A DNA stretch of 64,000 nucleotides from Shewanella zhangzhouensis (GCF_019457615.1 NZ_CP080414.1:1114501-1178500), one strand, 5' to 3'; positions 1 to 9,067 are shown, counted from the first letter of the stretch. Translations and numbers: made by a program. Notes: generated by a model from the sequence alone, not told the origin.

Positions 1-1
1 A

Positions 2-655
2 CATGCCGCCGCCGTGGCTGAGCATGCCGGCGCCGATGGCATCACCATTCACCTGCGTGAAGACAGACGCCATATCATCGACCGCGATGTGTACCTGCTG
101 GCCAAAACCCTGAAAACACGGATGAACTTCGAGTGTGCCGTAACTGAAGAGATGCTCAATATCGCCTGTGAGGTCAAACCCACCTATGTGTGTTTGGTGC
201 CTGAGAAGCGTGAAGAGTTGACCACAGAAGGCGGTCTGGATGTGGCTGGGCAGAAAGATAAAATCCGTGCTGCTGTCGAGCATTTGGCTGCCCAGGGTAT
301 TTTGGTGTCGCTCTTTATCGATGCCGACAAGACCCAAATTGATGCGGCCCACGAAGTTGGCGCGCCTTATATCGAAATCCACACCGGCCGTTATGCCGAT
401 GCCCATACCGAGGCCGAAGCAGATACCGAGCTTGAGCGAATCGCCTCCATGGCTAAATACGCCCATGGCTTGGGTATTACCGTGAATGCAGGCCATGGCT
501 TGCACTACCACAACGTCAAGCCCATCGCCGCCATTCCCGAGCTGTATGAGCTCAATATCGGCCACGCCATTGTGGCCCGTGCAGCCATTGACGGTCTGGA
601 GAAGGCTGTGCGCGATATGAAGCAGCTGATGCTTGAAGGTCGCCGGGGCGAGTAA
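2..655 (+). CDS. pdxJ: Pyridoxine 5'-phosphate synthase PdxJ (5' end missing)
   Basis: Condenses 1-deoxy-D-xylulose 5-phosphate with 3-amino-2-oxopropyl phosphate to give pyridoxine 5'-phosphate, the last ring-forming step of vitamin B6 synthesis in the cytosol. The frame is open from base 2 (reading HAAAVAEHAGADG), so the N-terminal part of the TIM barrel lies before the window. Visible family motifs are GADGITIHLREDRRHI, the E-I-H-T-G-x-Y stretch and the phosphate-binding NAGHGLHYHNV loop near the end. The stop overlaps the start of acpS by one base (TAATG), the usual pdxJ-acpS pairing, which suggests translational coupling. Confidence 0.96.
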   Translation, partial: HAAAVAEHAGADGITIHLREDRRHIIDRDVYLLAKTLKTRMNFECAVTEEMLNIACEVKPTYVCLVPEKREELTTEGGLDVAGQKDKIRAAVEHLAAQGILVSLFIDADKTQIDAAHEVGAPYIEIHTGRYADAHTEAEADTELERIASMAKYAHGLGITVNAGHGLHYHNVKPIAAIPELYELNIGHAIVARAAIDGLEKAVRDMKQLMLEGRRGE

Positions 656-1032
656 TGTCAGTGTTGGGGCTGGGGACAGACATAGTTGAGATTGAGCGTA
701 TCCGCAGCCAACTTGAGCGCGGCGGCGATAGGCTCGCCAAGCGGGTACTGACGGAATCCGAGCTGGCGATTTTTGTCGGCAGCGGTCAGCGCGAGTTGTA
801 CCTGGCCAAACGCTTTGCCGCCAAGGAAGCGGTAGCAAAGGCGCTGGGTACAGGCATAGGTCGCGGAGTGTCGTTTCAACATATTGAAACCTACAGCGAT
901 GAGTTTGGTGCCCCCTGTGTGCGCCTGACTGACGGCGCCCTGGAGCGTATGCAACAGCTCGGTGGAAGCCAAATCCGTCTGTCCATCGCCGATGAGCGGC
1001 ATTATGCGGTGGCAACCGCCATACTCTGTTAA
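655..1032 (+). CDS. acpS: Holo-[acyl-carrier-protein] synthase AcpS
   Basis: Transfers 4'-phosphopantetheine from CoA to the serine of apo-ACP, activating fatty-acid synthesis; cytosolic, trimeric in the family. The 125-aa product has the full-length AcpS architecture: GLGTDIVEIERI at the N-terminus with Asp9, and RFAAKEAVAKALGTG with Glu58; these are the family's Mg/CoA ligands. Its ATG shares one base with the pdxJ stop codon. A terminator follows directly, so pdxJ-acpS looks like the end of an operon. Confidence 0.96.
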   Translation: MSVLGLGTDIVEIERIRSQLERGGDRLAKRVLTESELAIFVGSGQRELYLAKRFAAKEAVAKALGTGIGRGVSFQHIETYSDEFGAPCVRLTDGALERMQQLGGSQIRLSIADERHYAVATAILC

Positions 1033-1046
1033 GAGAGCATGAGATT

Positions 1047-1070
1047 AAGGGAGCCAGGCTCCCTTTTTTA
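1047..1070 (+). terminator. Rho-independent terminator after acpS
   Basis: GGGAG (1049-1053) and CTCCC (1059-1063) form a short GC stem around CCAGG, followed by six T. It ends the pdxJ-acpS transcript. Confidence 0.8.
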
Positions 1071-1200
1071 TGGCCGGTGAAAGGTGGCTTGTTAATGACG
1101 GCTTTCTTTGCTTTACTGGTACATTCGTACCAAATAATGTGTGTTCAGTCCGCCTTTGGGCAGTAAAACCACAATAAGAATCCATGCCAGGGAGAGCGTT

Positions 1201-1728
1201 ATGAAGACAGCCGCCGAGCAACTTGCGCGCTATAAGAGTGTGCACCTAAACCCCACCAACATTAAAACCCACTTTGTCGGTATCCCGCTTATCATCTGGT
1301 CAGCCTTTGTTTGGCTTGGGCTTATCCGGTTCGAACTGGGCACTCTGGGTGAGGCCAGCGCAGCCATGGTGTTTACCCTGATAGTGCTGGCTTACTACCT
1401 TAAACTGCACGTGCGCCTCGCCGTTGGCATGCTGGTGTTTATCCTGCCGGTGCTGTACACCTCAGACATAATGGCATCCGTGCCCCACGCCACCTGGATA
1501 GCTGCCGTGGTGTTTATCATTGGCTGGGTATTTCAACTGATTGGCCATAAGTACGAAAAGGCAAAACCGGCGTTTGTGGATGATATGAATCAGCTGTTGA
1601 TTGGGCCTTTCTTTTTGATGGCTGAGGTGTATTTTGCACTGGGCCTCGAAAAAGCGCTCGAGCGTGAGATTACGCCACAGGCCATAGCGCTGCGAAGAGC
1701 CCTTGAAGCGAGCCGCAAGACGGCTTGA
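1201..1728 (+). CDS. Mpo1-like (DUF962) membrane protein, probable 2-hydroxy-fatty-acid dioxygenase
   Basis: A 175-aa inner-membrane protein with four predicted hydrophobic segments. It carries the conserved His motifs of the Mpo1/YGL010W family: H-x-N-P-T-N-x-x-T-H-x-x-G-I-P near residues 16-30, and GW-x-x-Q-x-x-GH-x-x-E-x-x-x-PA in the second half. Yeast Mpo1 is an Fe(II)-dependent dioxygenase that removes one carbon from 2-hydroxy fatty acids; transfer of that role to this protein is inference. The start at 1201 is chosen over an upstream ATG at 1141 because GGGAGAG (1190-1196) precedes it and family homology begins here. It stands alone and ends at a shared terminator facing corB. Confidence 0.82.
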   Translation: MKTAAEQLARYKSVHLNPTNIKTHFVGIPLIIWSAFVWLGLIRFELGTLGEASAAMVFTLIVLAYYLKLHVRLAVGMLVFILPVLYTSDIMASVPHATWIAAVVFIIGWVFQLIGHKYEKAKPAFVDDMNQLLIGPFFLMAEVYFALGLEKALEREITPQAIALRRALEASRKTA

Positions 1729-1748
1729 TTAACGAGACTCATGATAAG

Positions 1749-1775
1749 AAAAAAGACGCTCAGGGCGTCTTTTTT
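1749..1775. terminator. Bidirectional terminator between the Mpo1-like gene and corB
   Basis: GACGC (1755-1759) and GCGTC (1765-1769) are flanked by A-run and T-run on opposite sides, so it works on both strands. The stem overlaps the last codons and stop of corB. Confidence 0.85.
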
Positions 1776-3049
1776 GCGTTATCGGGGGCCTGATACAGGT
1801 CCGGCATAACCCTCACGGTCTTCACCATATTCTCTGCCACCTCCATGACCTCAATGGGGTAGCCTTCGAGGCGCAAACTGGTATTGGGGGAGGGGATGTC
1901 TTCCAGATATTCGAGGATAAGGCCGTTCAGCGTTTTCGGGCCATCCGTGGGCAGCTCCCACTTCATCTCTTTGTTGAGCTCACGGATGTTGATACTTGCA
2001 TCTATCAGCAGGCTGCCATCTTCCTGGGGATGGATCTCCTCACTGGCTGTAGGCACCATGGAAGTGGTGAAATCACCCACAATCTCTTCCAGAATGTCTT
2101 CCAGTGTGACCAGACCCTGGATATCACCGTACTCATCCACCACCAGACCGATACGTTCCTTGTTGTGCTGGAAGTTGGCCAGCTGTACGTTCAGGGGCGT
2201 ACCCTCGGGGATAAAGTAGAGCTCTTTTACCGCCCTGAGCAGGGTGGCTTTGCTGAACTCTTCTTTGGACTGCAGGCGTAAGGCATCTCTCAGGTGAATA
2301 AAGCCCACGGCGTCATCTATGGTATCGCGGTATACCAGTACCCGTGTGTGGGGACTGGTGACCACCTGACGGTTTATTTGCTTGAAATCATCGTTGACGT
2401 TGATGGCATAAATTTCGGCGCGGGGGATCATGATGTCTTCCACCGTCACTTTCTCAAGGTCGAGAATAGACAGCAGCATGTCCTGGTGACGCTGGGGGAT
2501 AAGGGCGCCGGCCTCGTGTACCACGGTACGCAGCTCTTCCTGACTCAGGGCATCATTGGTCGCCACGTTGCGAACACCGATAAGCCGTAAAATGCCGGAG
2601 GTGATGATATTCATCACTTTTACCAGGGGCTGCAATATCACCAGCAGCCATTTAAGCAGCAGGCTCGAGGGGTAAGCGATGCGCTCAGGATGCAGGGCGG
2701 CCACTGTCTTTGGGGTGACTTCGGCAAATACCAGCACCACTACGGTCAGCAAACCTGTGGCGATGGCCACACCCACGTCACCCCATATCCGCATACCAAT
2801 AATGGTCGCTATGGCTGAGGCGAGGATGTTCACCAGGTTGTTACCAATCAGGATAAGGCCAATCAGGCGGTCGGGACGGTCCAGCAGCTTGGATGCACGT
2901 TTGGCGCCCTTGTGTCCGCTGCTGGCGAGGTGTCTGAGCCGATAGCGGTTCAAAGACATCATGGCCGTTTCAGAGCCAGAGAAATAGGCAGAAATCAGGA
3001 TTAACACTAAAAGCGACAGCAGGAGTGTTCCGGTCGATATCGCGTCCAA
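1760..3049 (-). CDS. corB: CorB/YfjD-type CNNM transporter (CorC/HlyC family)
   Basis: A 429-aa inner-membrane protein of the CNNM/CorB family, linked to Mg2+/Co2+ transport or efflux. Order: DUF21/CNNM transmembrane domain (about residues 1-190, beginning with the FSGSETAMMSLN motif and a GNNLVN segment), a CBS pair (about 200-325, VEDIMIPR ... VVDEYGDIQGLVTLEDILEEIVG), and a CorC_HlyC C-terminal domain. The start is a TTG (complement of 3047-3049) preceded at 7 nt by GGAG, and homology begins right there. It lies downstream of ypjD on the same strand, as in E. coli. The transported ion cannot be told from sequence. Confidence 0.9.
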   Translation of the reverse strand: MDAISTGTLLLSLLVLILISAYFSGSETAMMSLNRYRLRHLASSGHKGAKRASKLLDRPDRLIGLILIGNNLVNILASAIATIIGMRIWGDVGVAIATGLLTVVVLVFAEVTPKTVAALHPERIAYPSSLLLKWLLVILQPLVKVMNIITSGILRLIGVRNVATNDALSQEELRTVVHEAGALIPQRHQDMLLSILDLEKVTVEDIMIPRAEIYAINVNDDFKQINRQVVTSPHTRVLVYRDTIDDAVGFIHLRDALRLQSKEEFSKATLLRAVKELYFIPEGTPLNVQLANFQHNKERIGLVVDEYGDIQGLVTLEDILEEIVGDFTTSMVPTASEEIHPQEDGSLLIDASINIRELNKEMKWELPTDGPKTLNGLILEYLEDIPSPNTSLRLEGYPIEVMEVAENMVKTVRVMPDLYQAPDNAKKTP

Positions 3050-3142
3050 GCAAAGGCTCCACTATGGCCAGGAGATGTAAGTAAATACTGGCATTTTAAA
3101 GGGGTGTCAAGTTAGCCAAGGGGCTAAGCCCCCGGCGGGGAC

Positions 3143-3931
3143 TTAACTGAGAATGAGTTCCTTGACTATGCGGGCGCCAAAATAGGCCAGTGACAACAGG
3201 GTCGCACCGGTCAGGGTGTAGGCGATGGCAGTACGGATACGGCAACCTACTGAGTATTGCTGCCACAGCATGGCGATGTACACAAACCAGGCCATGATGG
3301 AGAGAATGGCTTTATGACCTTTTCCCTCGGCGAACATGTCATCGAGGAAGATAAAGCCGGTTGCCAGCCCAAGGCTCAGCAGGATCACGCCGATGATCAC
3401 CAAGTGGTAGAGCTGTTTTTCCACAGTCATCAGTGGCGGCATGGCCGGGCTTAATATCAGCTGCTTTTTCTTGAGCTTGTTTTGGATCATCGCCAGCTGA
3501 ATGGCGTAAAGTGCCGCAATCATCAGTGCACTGTAGGCCATGAGTGACAGCACCACGTGGGCCAGCACCTCGGGATTGTGCTCAAAATGGGTAATGTATT
3601 TGGGCGGCACCAGCCATAAAAGCGCCACCGACAAGACAGAGCAGGCGTATACCACGGGCACCACCACTATCACTTTCAGACGGAAAATCAGCACGCTGAA
3701 GGTGAAAGCGATAATCCAGTTCACCAGTGATATCACATTGGTGAGGCTGAAGTTCTGACCATCGTCGGTAAAAATGGCTTGCTGCAGGGCGGCGGCGTGC
3801 AATACCACAGCGATGGAAGCAACGGCGGCAACGGCACGGCGGTTTGGGCCTTCGGCGTGAAACAGTCGACTGGTCACCAGTATCAGGGCGATACAGTAGA
3901 AGAACATGGCTGACGCAGAGAAAAGAACCAT
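3143..3931 (-). CDS. ypjD: YpjD/CcsA-like integral membrane protein (cytochrome c assembly family)
   Basis: A 262-aa protein with about eight hydrophobic helices, matching the CcsA/HemX-like cytochrome-c-assembly membrane domain in its single-domain YpjD form. The family handles heme, and residues such as the histidines in the loop around HFEHNPEVLAHV fit that, but the exact role of YpjD is not established. It sits next to and divergent from ffh and upstream of corB, exactly the enteric arrangement. The start at 3931 has AGGTT about 9 nt upstream. Confidence 0.85.
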   Translation of the reverse strand: MVLFSASAMFFYCIALILVTSRLFHAEGPNRRAVAAVASIAVVLHAAALQQAIFTDDGQNFSLTNVISLVNWIIAFTFSVLIFRLKVIVVVPVVYACSVLSVALLWLVPPKYITHFEHNPEVLAHVVLSLMAYSALMIAALYAIQLAMIQNKLKKKQLILSPAMPPLMTVEKQLYHLVIIGVILLSLGLATGFIFLDDMFAEGKGHKAILSIMAWFVYIAMLWQQYSVGCRIRTAIAYTLTGATLLSLAYFGARIVKELILS

Positions 3932-4183
3932 GGATTACAACCTGCTTTTAGTTTCTCTTGGGCTTCGCGATGCGAAAGCGGGATTGCTGATTTGGGAATT
4001 AGAATAACACGACCCTTGCGCAAATGGGCAGTGATGTAAGTTGCAAATTTTAGCCAATTCTGATTGTTAGCCGAAGTATTCTCTGCTCGGCATCCACACA
4101 GGCAAGCGGACAGGTAGCATAAACCGCAGGCATCGCTATAATACAAGCCCACATTTGACATTATTAAAGGTTTGCACAGGACG

Positions 4184-5557
4184 ATGTTTGAGAACCTGAC
4201 CGACAGACTGTCGCGTACGCTGAAGACTATCAGCGGTCGCGGTCGCTTAACGGAAGACAACATTAAAGACACCCTGCGGGAAGTCCGTATGGCGCTCCTT
4301 GAGGCCGACGTGGCCTTGCCGGTTGTCCGTGAATTTGTGAACGCCGTTAAAGAGCGCGCAGTGGGCCAGGAAGTGGCCAAGAGCCTGACGCCCGGCCAGG
4401 TGTTTGTCAAAATCGTTCAAAGCGAGCTTGAAAAGGCGATGGGCGAGGCCAACGAGGCCCTGAATCTCGCCGCCCAGCCTCCGGCTGTGATCATGATGGC
4501 AGGTCTGCAGGGTGCGGGTAAAACCACCTCTGTGGCCAAGCTGTCCAAGTTCCTGCGTACCCGCCAGAAAAAATCTGTACTGGTGGTCAGTGCTGACGTA
4601 TACCGCCCTGCGGCAATTAAGCAGCTCGAAACCCTGGCCAAAGAAGTGGAAGTGGAATTCTTCCCTTCCGATGTGAGCCAAAAGCCCATCGACATTGCCA
4701 CTGCGGCTATTTCACACGCCAAGCTGAAATTCATCGATGTGGTGATCCTCGATACCGCAGGCCGCCTGCACGTCGATGAAGCCATGATGGATGAAATCAA
4801 GGCGCTGCATGCAGCAGTTAAGCCCATCGAAACCCTGTTCGTGGTAGACGCCATGACAGGTCAGGATGCCGCCAACACCGCCAAGGCCTTTAACGAGGCG
4901 CTGCCGCTGACCGGTGTGGTACTGACCAAGGTGGACGGTGATGCCCGCGGCGGTGCGGCGCTGTCTATCCGCCACATCACAGGTAAGCCTATTAAGTTCC
5001 TCGGTGTCGGCGAAAAGACCGATGCCCTTGAGCCATTCCACCCTGACCGTGTTGCCTCGCGCATCCTCGGCATGGGTGACGTACTCTCCCTGATTGAGCA
5101 GGTAGAGCGCGGCGTCGATAAAGAAAAAGCCATGAAGCTGGCCTCCAAGGTCAAATCGGGTGGCAATTTCGACCTTGAAGACTTCCGCGAGCAGTTGCAG
5201 CAGATGAAAAATATGGGTGGCATGATGGGCCTGCTGGAAAAATTGCCCGGCGTAGGTCAACTGCCACCGGAAGCCATGGCACAAATTCAGGATGGTAAAA
5301 TGACCCGTCAAATGGAGGCTATTATTAACTCCATGACCCCGGGGGAACGTCAGAATCCTGATATCATCAAGGGCTCCCGCAAGCGCCGCATTGCAGCGGG
5401 CAGTGGCACACAAATTCAAGACGTTAACCGTCTGCTTAAGCAGTTCACCCAGATGCAGAAGATGATGAAGAAGATGTCTTCCAAGGGTGGGATGCAGAAA
5501 ATGATGCGCGCCATGGGCGGTATGATGCCCGGCGGTATGAAGCTTCCCGGGCGTTAA
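4184..5557 (+). CDS. ffh: Signal recognition particle GTPase Ffh
   Basis: The protein subunit of SRP: binds 4.5S RNA and signal sequences of nascent inner-membrane proteins and docks with FtsY. 457 aa, normal length. Helical N domain (1-~90), then the G domain with GLQGAGKTT (residues 107-115), DTAGR, TKVDGDARGG and the D/E-box motifs, then a methionine-rich M domain (from ~300), ending in a run of Met/Lys/Gly. The start at 4184 (MFENLTDRL) matches the family; an upstream in-frame TTG at 4172 would add four unconserved residues. Transcribed alone upstream of the rpsP operon. Confidence 0.98.
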   Translation: MFENLTDRLSRTLKTISGRGRLTEDNIKDTLREVRMALLEADVALPVVREFVNAVKERAVGQEVAKSLTPGQVFVKIVQSELEKAMGEANEALNLAAQPPAVIMMAGLQGAGKTTSVAKLSKFLRTRQKKSVLVVSADVYRPAAIKQLETLAKEVEVEFFPSDVSQKPIDIATAAISHAKLKFIDVVILDTAGRLHVDEAMMDEIKALHAAVKPIETLFVVDAMTGQDAANTAKAFNEALPLTGVVLTKVDGDARGGAALSIRHITGKPIKFLGVGEKTDALEPFHPDRVASRILGMGDVLSLIEQVERGVDKEKAMKLASKVKSGGNFDLEDFREQLQQMKNMGGMMGLLEKLPGVGQLPPEAMAQIQDGKMTRQMEAIINSMTPGERQNPDIIKGSRKRRIAAGSGTQIQDVNRLLKQFTQMQKMMKKMSSKGGMQKMMRAMGGMMPGGMKLPGR

Positions 5558-5596
5558 GCCCGGATTCAATGCAGCCGTAAAATTGGCCAGTTTCGG

Positions 5597-5624
5597 TTGC
5601 ATTCGCCTGAAACTCAGGTAAAAT
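5597..5624 (+). promoter_or_regulatory. Likely promoter of the rpsP-rimM-trmD-rplS operon
   Basis: TTGCAT (5597-5602), 16-nt spacer, TAAAAT (5619-5624), followed by a GC-rich stretch (CTCCGGC) of the kind seen in stringently controlled promoters. It lies 90 nt before rpsP and after the ffh stop. Prediction by eye only. Confidence 0.5.
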
Positions 5625-5714
5625 TCTCCGGCTTTCTTGCTGGGACTCTTTTGCGAACACGGGGTTCCAGTTTTTATTTTTGCTTCTGGCAAATCATTAG
5701 AGGAAAAAAAACGC

Positions 5715-5966
5715 ATGGTTACCATTCGTTTAGCTCGCGGCGGCGCTAAAAAGCGTCCTTTCTACAACATCGTAGTAACTGACTCTCGTAACGCCCGTGA
5801 CGGCCGTTTCATCGAGCGCGTTGGTTTCTTCAACCCACTGGCCAAAGGTCAGGAAGAAACTCTGCGTCTGGATCTGGACCGCGTTGATCACTGGGTTGGC
5901 AACGGTGCTTCTACTACCGATCGCGTAGCCAAGCTGATCAAAGACGCCCGTAAAGCTGCTGCTTAA
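5715..5966 (+). CDS. rpsP: 30S ribosomal protein S16
   Basis: Structural protein of the small ribosomal subunit. 83 aa, the usual length, with the family signature MVTIRLARGGAKKRPFYNIV at the start and R-x-GFFNP. The start at 5715 is preceded by TTAGAGGAAA; the frame opens further upstream (5637) but that part has no homology. First gene of the four-gene rpsP-rimM-trmD-rplS operon, 20 nt before rimM. Confidence 0.98.
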   Translation: MVTIRLARGGAKKRPFYNIVVTDSRNARDGRFIERVGFFNPLAKGQEETLRLDLDRVDHWVGNGASTTDRVAKLIKDARKAAA

Positions 5967-5986
5967 TGGCGTGAAGGTATAGATTG

Positions 5987-6517
5987 ATGAGCAGTAATCA
6001 ACAACCTGTAGTAGTAGGCAAAATCGGCTCTACTTACGGCGTAAAGGGTTGGATGAAGATCACCGCCTATACCGATTCCGTTGAAGGTATTTTCGACTAT
6101 TCTCCATGGCTCCTCAAAGAACATGGCGAATGGCGCGAGGTGAAGGTGTCCCAGTGGCGCTTCCACGGCAAGGCGGTTGTCGCCGAGCTTGAGGGGGTCA
6201 GCAACCGGGAGCAGGCTCAAATGCTCACCAACTGTGAGATTGGGATCCTGGCCGAACAAATGCCTGAGTTGCCCGAAGACGAGTTCTATTGGCGCGATCT
6301 CATTGGTTGTGAGGTACTCAACACCAAGGGTTACAACCTGGGTAAGGTGGATCAGATCCTGGAAACAGGCTCTAACGACGTACTCATGGTTAAGGCCAAC
6401 GCCAAAGATGCTTTCGGCAAAACGGAACGTATGATTCCGTATCTGCCTGACCAGTTTGTCATTGACGTCAAGCTGGCAGAAAAACAGATTATTGTGGAAT
6501 GGGATCCTGACTTCTAA
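5987..6517 (+). CDS. rimM: Ribosome maturation factor RimM
   Basis: Assists maturation of the 30S head domain and binds S19. 176 aa. N-terminal RimM barrel (VVVGKIGSTYGVKGWMKI) then a PRC-barrel domain (about residue 100 on, EFYWRDLIGCEV ... MIPYLPDQFVIDVKL). I take the ATG at 5987 over the adjacent TTG at 5984; GAAGG (5973-5977) gives a spacing of 9. It lies between rpsP and trmD, the conserved order. Confidence 0.97.
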   Translation: MSSNQQPVVVGKIGSTYGVKGWMKITAYTDSVEGIFDYSPWLLKEHGEWREVKVSQWRFHGKAVVAELEGVSNREQAQMLTNCEIGILAEQMPELPEDEFYWRDLIGCEVLNTKGYNLGKVDQILETGSNDVLMVKANAKDAFGKTERMIPYLPDQFVIDVKLAEKQIIVEWDPDF

Positions 6518-6532
6518 ATCGAGGTACCAAAC

Positions 6533-7285
6533 ATGTGGTTAGGGGTAATCACCCTGTTTCCCGAAATGTTTCGTGCCATCACTGATTTTGGGGTCACGGG
6601 TCGGGCCATCAAAAATGGCCTGCTGGAGTTGCACACGTGGAATCCCCGCGATTTCACCCATGACAGACACAGAACCGTGGACGACCGACCTTATGGCGGC
6701 GGTCCGGGAATGTTGATGATGGTGCAACCACTGAAGGACGCCATCCAGGCTGCCAGAACGGCGGCGGGTGACGGAGCCAAGGTGATATATCTGTCGCCAC
6801 AGGGGCGCAAGCTGACACAGCGGGGCGCAACTGAGCTGGCAGAAACACAGAAGTTGATTTTGGTGTGCGGACGTTACGAAGGTATCGATGAGCGCATCAT
6901 TCAGACTGAAGTGGACGAGGAATGGTCAATCGGCGACTACGTGCTTTCGGGCGGTGAGTTACCGGCAATGACCCTGATTGATGCAGTGTCCCGTCTGGTA
7001 CCCGGCGTGCTGGGTAAACAGGCTTCGGCGGAGCAGGACTCCTTCTCCGACGGCTTGCTCGATTGTCCTCATTACACCCGGCCCGAATCTTTGGATGGAC
7101 TGGAGGTACCGGCAGTGCTGCTCGGTGGCAACCACGAAGACATTAGACGCTGGCGTCTTAAACAAAGTCTCGGAAGAACTTTTTTAAGAAGGCCGGAATT
7201 ATTTGAAAATCTAGCTCTGACTGACGAACAAACCCGCCTGTTGGCGCAGTTTGTCGACGAAATGGACAGTCCACAGAAGTCGTAG
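6533..7285 (+). CDS. trmD: tRNA (guanine-N1-)-methyltransferase TrmD
   Basis: Methylates G37 at N1 in tRNAs reading CNN and GGG codons, using S-adenosylmethionine, which prevents +1 frameshifting. 250 aa, full length. SPOUT trefoil-knot motifs are intact: PYGGGPGM, LVCGRYEGIDERI and SIGDYVLSGGE, and the C-terminal R-R-W-R-x-K-Q-S-L-x-R-T region. Starts at an ATG 15 nt after rimM, with GAGGT at 6521-6525. Confidence 0.98.
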   Translation: MWLGVITLFPEMFRAITDFGVTGRAIKNGLLELHTWNPRDFTHDRHRTVDDRPYGGGPGMLMMVQPLKDAIQAARTAAGDGAKVIYLSPQGRKLTQRGATELAETQKLILVCGRYEGIDERIIQTEVDEEWSIGDYVLSGGELPAMTLIDAVSRLVPGVLGKQASAEQDSFSDGLLDCPHYTRPESLDGLEVPAVLLGGNHEDIRRWRLKQSLGRTFLRRPELFENLALTDEQTRLLAQFVDEMDSPQKS

Positions 7286-7312
7286 CTCAGTTAATCCTAG
7301 TATGGAGTTTAC

Positions 7313-7666
7313 ATGAACAACATCATCAAAATGCTCAACGATGAGCAAATGAAAAAAGACGTTCCTGATTTTGGCCCAGGTGATACCGTAGTGGTTCAGG
7401 TACGTGTTAAAGAAGGTGACAAAGAGCGTCTGCAGGCGTTCGAAGGCGTTGTTATCGCCAAGCGTAACCGTGGTCTGCACTCTGCTTTCACCGTTCGTAA
7501 GATCTCTAACGGTGAAGGTGTGGAACGTGCTTTCCAAACTCACAGCCCTCTGATTTCCAGCATCGAAGTTAAGCGTCGTGGCCGCGTTCGTCGCGCCAAG
7601 CTGTACTATCTGCGTGAGCGTTCAGGTAAGTCTGCACGTATCCGTGAGAAGCTGGCGACCAAGTAA
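7313..7666 (+). CDS. rplS: 50S ribosomal protein L19
   Basis: Large-subunit protein at the 30S-50S interface. 117 aa, family-typical, with FGPGDTVVVQVRVKEGDKERLQAFEG and the basic RRAKLYYLRER tail. ATG at 7313 preceded by ATGGAG. Last gene of the rpsP operon; a strong terminator follows. Confidence 0.98.
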   Translation: MNNIIKMLNDEQMKKDVPDFGPGDTVVVQVRVKEGDKERLQAFEGVVIAKRNRGLHSAFTVRKISNGEGVERAFQTHSPLISSIEVKRRGRVRRAKLYYLRERSGKSARIREKLATK

Positions 7667-7697
7667 TCGCCCAAAAAAGACGCAAGTGTTCGCACAG

Positions 7698-7722
7698 AAA
7701 ACCGCCCTCGTGGCGGTTTTTT
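7698..7722 (+). terminator. Terminator of the rpsP operon
   Basis: ACCGCC (7701-7706) and GGCGGT (7712-7717) around CTCGT, then TTTTTT. The 240 bases from here to aroF hold no gene that I can support. Confidence 0.88.
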
Positions 7723-7962
7723 GTTTCTGCTGATAACACAACGCCCCCACAGCCAAGCCATTCCACTCGCCTCTCGGCACCATCTTCGCGAATTTTGAAT
7801 GAATTTTTATCAACTGGCCTTGCGCCCGGTCGGGTAAACGGGCAAACTGTGTTCTCGAGCGTAATGGTGTAGCATTACAATAATACAGGTTTGAATGTAT
7901 AGATGTCAGCTGAGGTTGTCGATGGGGCAGCGCCAGCGTCGTTAAACACAAAAGGTGATCCC

Positions 7963-9054
7963 ATGCAGCAAGATACCATCAACAATGTGCACATCAGCGC
8001 CGAAAAGGTGCTTATCACGCCACAGGAGCTAAAACGCGAACTGCCATTGTCTGAGCATGGGTACCAGTATATTTTGCGCGCCCGCCGCACTGTGGCAAAC
8101 ATAGTACACAAGCGCGACCCTCGGCTGTTGGTGGTGGCCGGGCCTTGCTCCATCCACGACATCGCCGCCGCCAAAGAATACGCCCTTAAGCTCAAAAAGC
8201 TCCATGACGAGCTCAAAGATGAGTTCTTTATTCTGATGCGGGTCTACTTCGAAAAGCCACGCACCACAGTGGGCTGGAAGGGAATGATTAACGACCCTGA
8301 CATGGATGAGTCTTTCGATGTGGAAAAGGGACTGCGTCTTGCCCGCGAGTTGATGATTTTTCTGGCAGAGCTTGAACTGCCGGTGGCCACAGAGGCGCTC
8401 GACCCCATCAGCCCCCAGTACATTTCAGAGCTTGTCACCTGGTCTGCCATTGGCGCGCGCACCACAGAGTCACAGACCCACAGGGAAATGGCCTCGGGCC
8501 TATCCATGCCGGTGGGCTTTAAAAACGGCACCGACGGCAAGCTGGATGTGGCCATCAATGCTATGAAGTCCGCCGCCAGTGGTCACCGCTTTATGGGCAT
8601 TAACCAGCAAGGGCAGGTAGCGCTTCTACAAACCAACGGTAATCCCGATGGTCATATTATTCTACGCGGTGGCAGCAAGCCCAACTATGACGCCGACAGC
8701 GTGGCCGAATGTGAGGCGCAGGTACGCTGGGCCGGGCTCGACCCCAAGTTGGTCATCGATTGCAGTCACGGCAACTCCTCAAAAGATCACAACCGTCAGG
8801 ACCCCGTGTGTCGCGACGTGTTTGCTCAGGTGGTTGCAGGCAGTGACGCCATTATCGGCGTAATGCTGGAAAGTCATCTCAATGCCGGTAACCAGCCCTG
8901 TGATAAGCCCCTGTCAGAGCTCAGGTACGGCGTCTCTGTGACCGATGCCTGCATCGATTGGCAGACCACCGAAGCCTTGCTCCGCGAGGGTGCCGAGAGC
9001 CTGGCGTCTGTTATTCCCTCAAGATTTGTTATGCTGAAGGCCGCCAATGGCTGA
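7963..9054 (+). CDS. aroF: 3-deoxy-7-phosphoheptulonate (DAHP) synthase, AroF-like class I
   Basis: Joins phosphoenolpyruvate and erythrose 4-phosphate to DAHP, the first step of the shikimate pathway. 363 aa. Intact active-site motifs: GPCSIHD (residues 60-66), KPRTTVGWKG, GARTTESQTHR and DCSHGNSSKDH. Start chosen at 7963 because it aligns with E. coli AroF (MQ-KD-NNVHI) and AAAGGTGA (7951-7958) precedes it; the frame runs on upstream without homology. Feedback type is not provable here, but pairing with tyrA points to the tyrosine-sensitive isozyme. No clear TyrR box was found upstream. Confidence 0.93.
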   Translation: MQQDTINNVHISAEKVLITPQELKRELPLSEHGYQYILRARRTVANIVHKRDPRLLVVAGPCSIHDIAAAKEYALKLKKLHDELKDEFFILMRVYFEKPRTTVGWKGMINDPDMDESFDVEKGLRLARELMIFLAELELPVATEALDPISPQYISELVTWSAIGARTTESQTHREMASGLSMPVGFKNGTDGKLDVAINAMKSAASGHRFMGINQQGQVALLQTNGNPDGHIILRGGSKPNYDADSVAECEAQVRWAGLDPKLVIDCSHGNSSKDHNRQDPVCRDVFAQVVAGSDAIIGVMLESHLNAGNQPCDKPLSELRYGVSVTDACIDWQTTEALLREGAESLASVIPSRFVMLKAANG

Positions 9055-9067
9055 CAGGATATTTGAT

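Noticed and set aside
4712..5725. 337-codon minus-strand frame
   Set aside because: Antisense to ffh; the His/Gln-rich translation is typical of shadow frames.
7857..7900. Possible TyrR box upstream of aroF (TGTAGCATTACA and nearby TACAGG)
   Set aside because: The half-sites have the wrong spacing; TGT-N12-ACA is not met.
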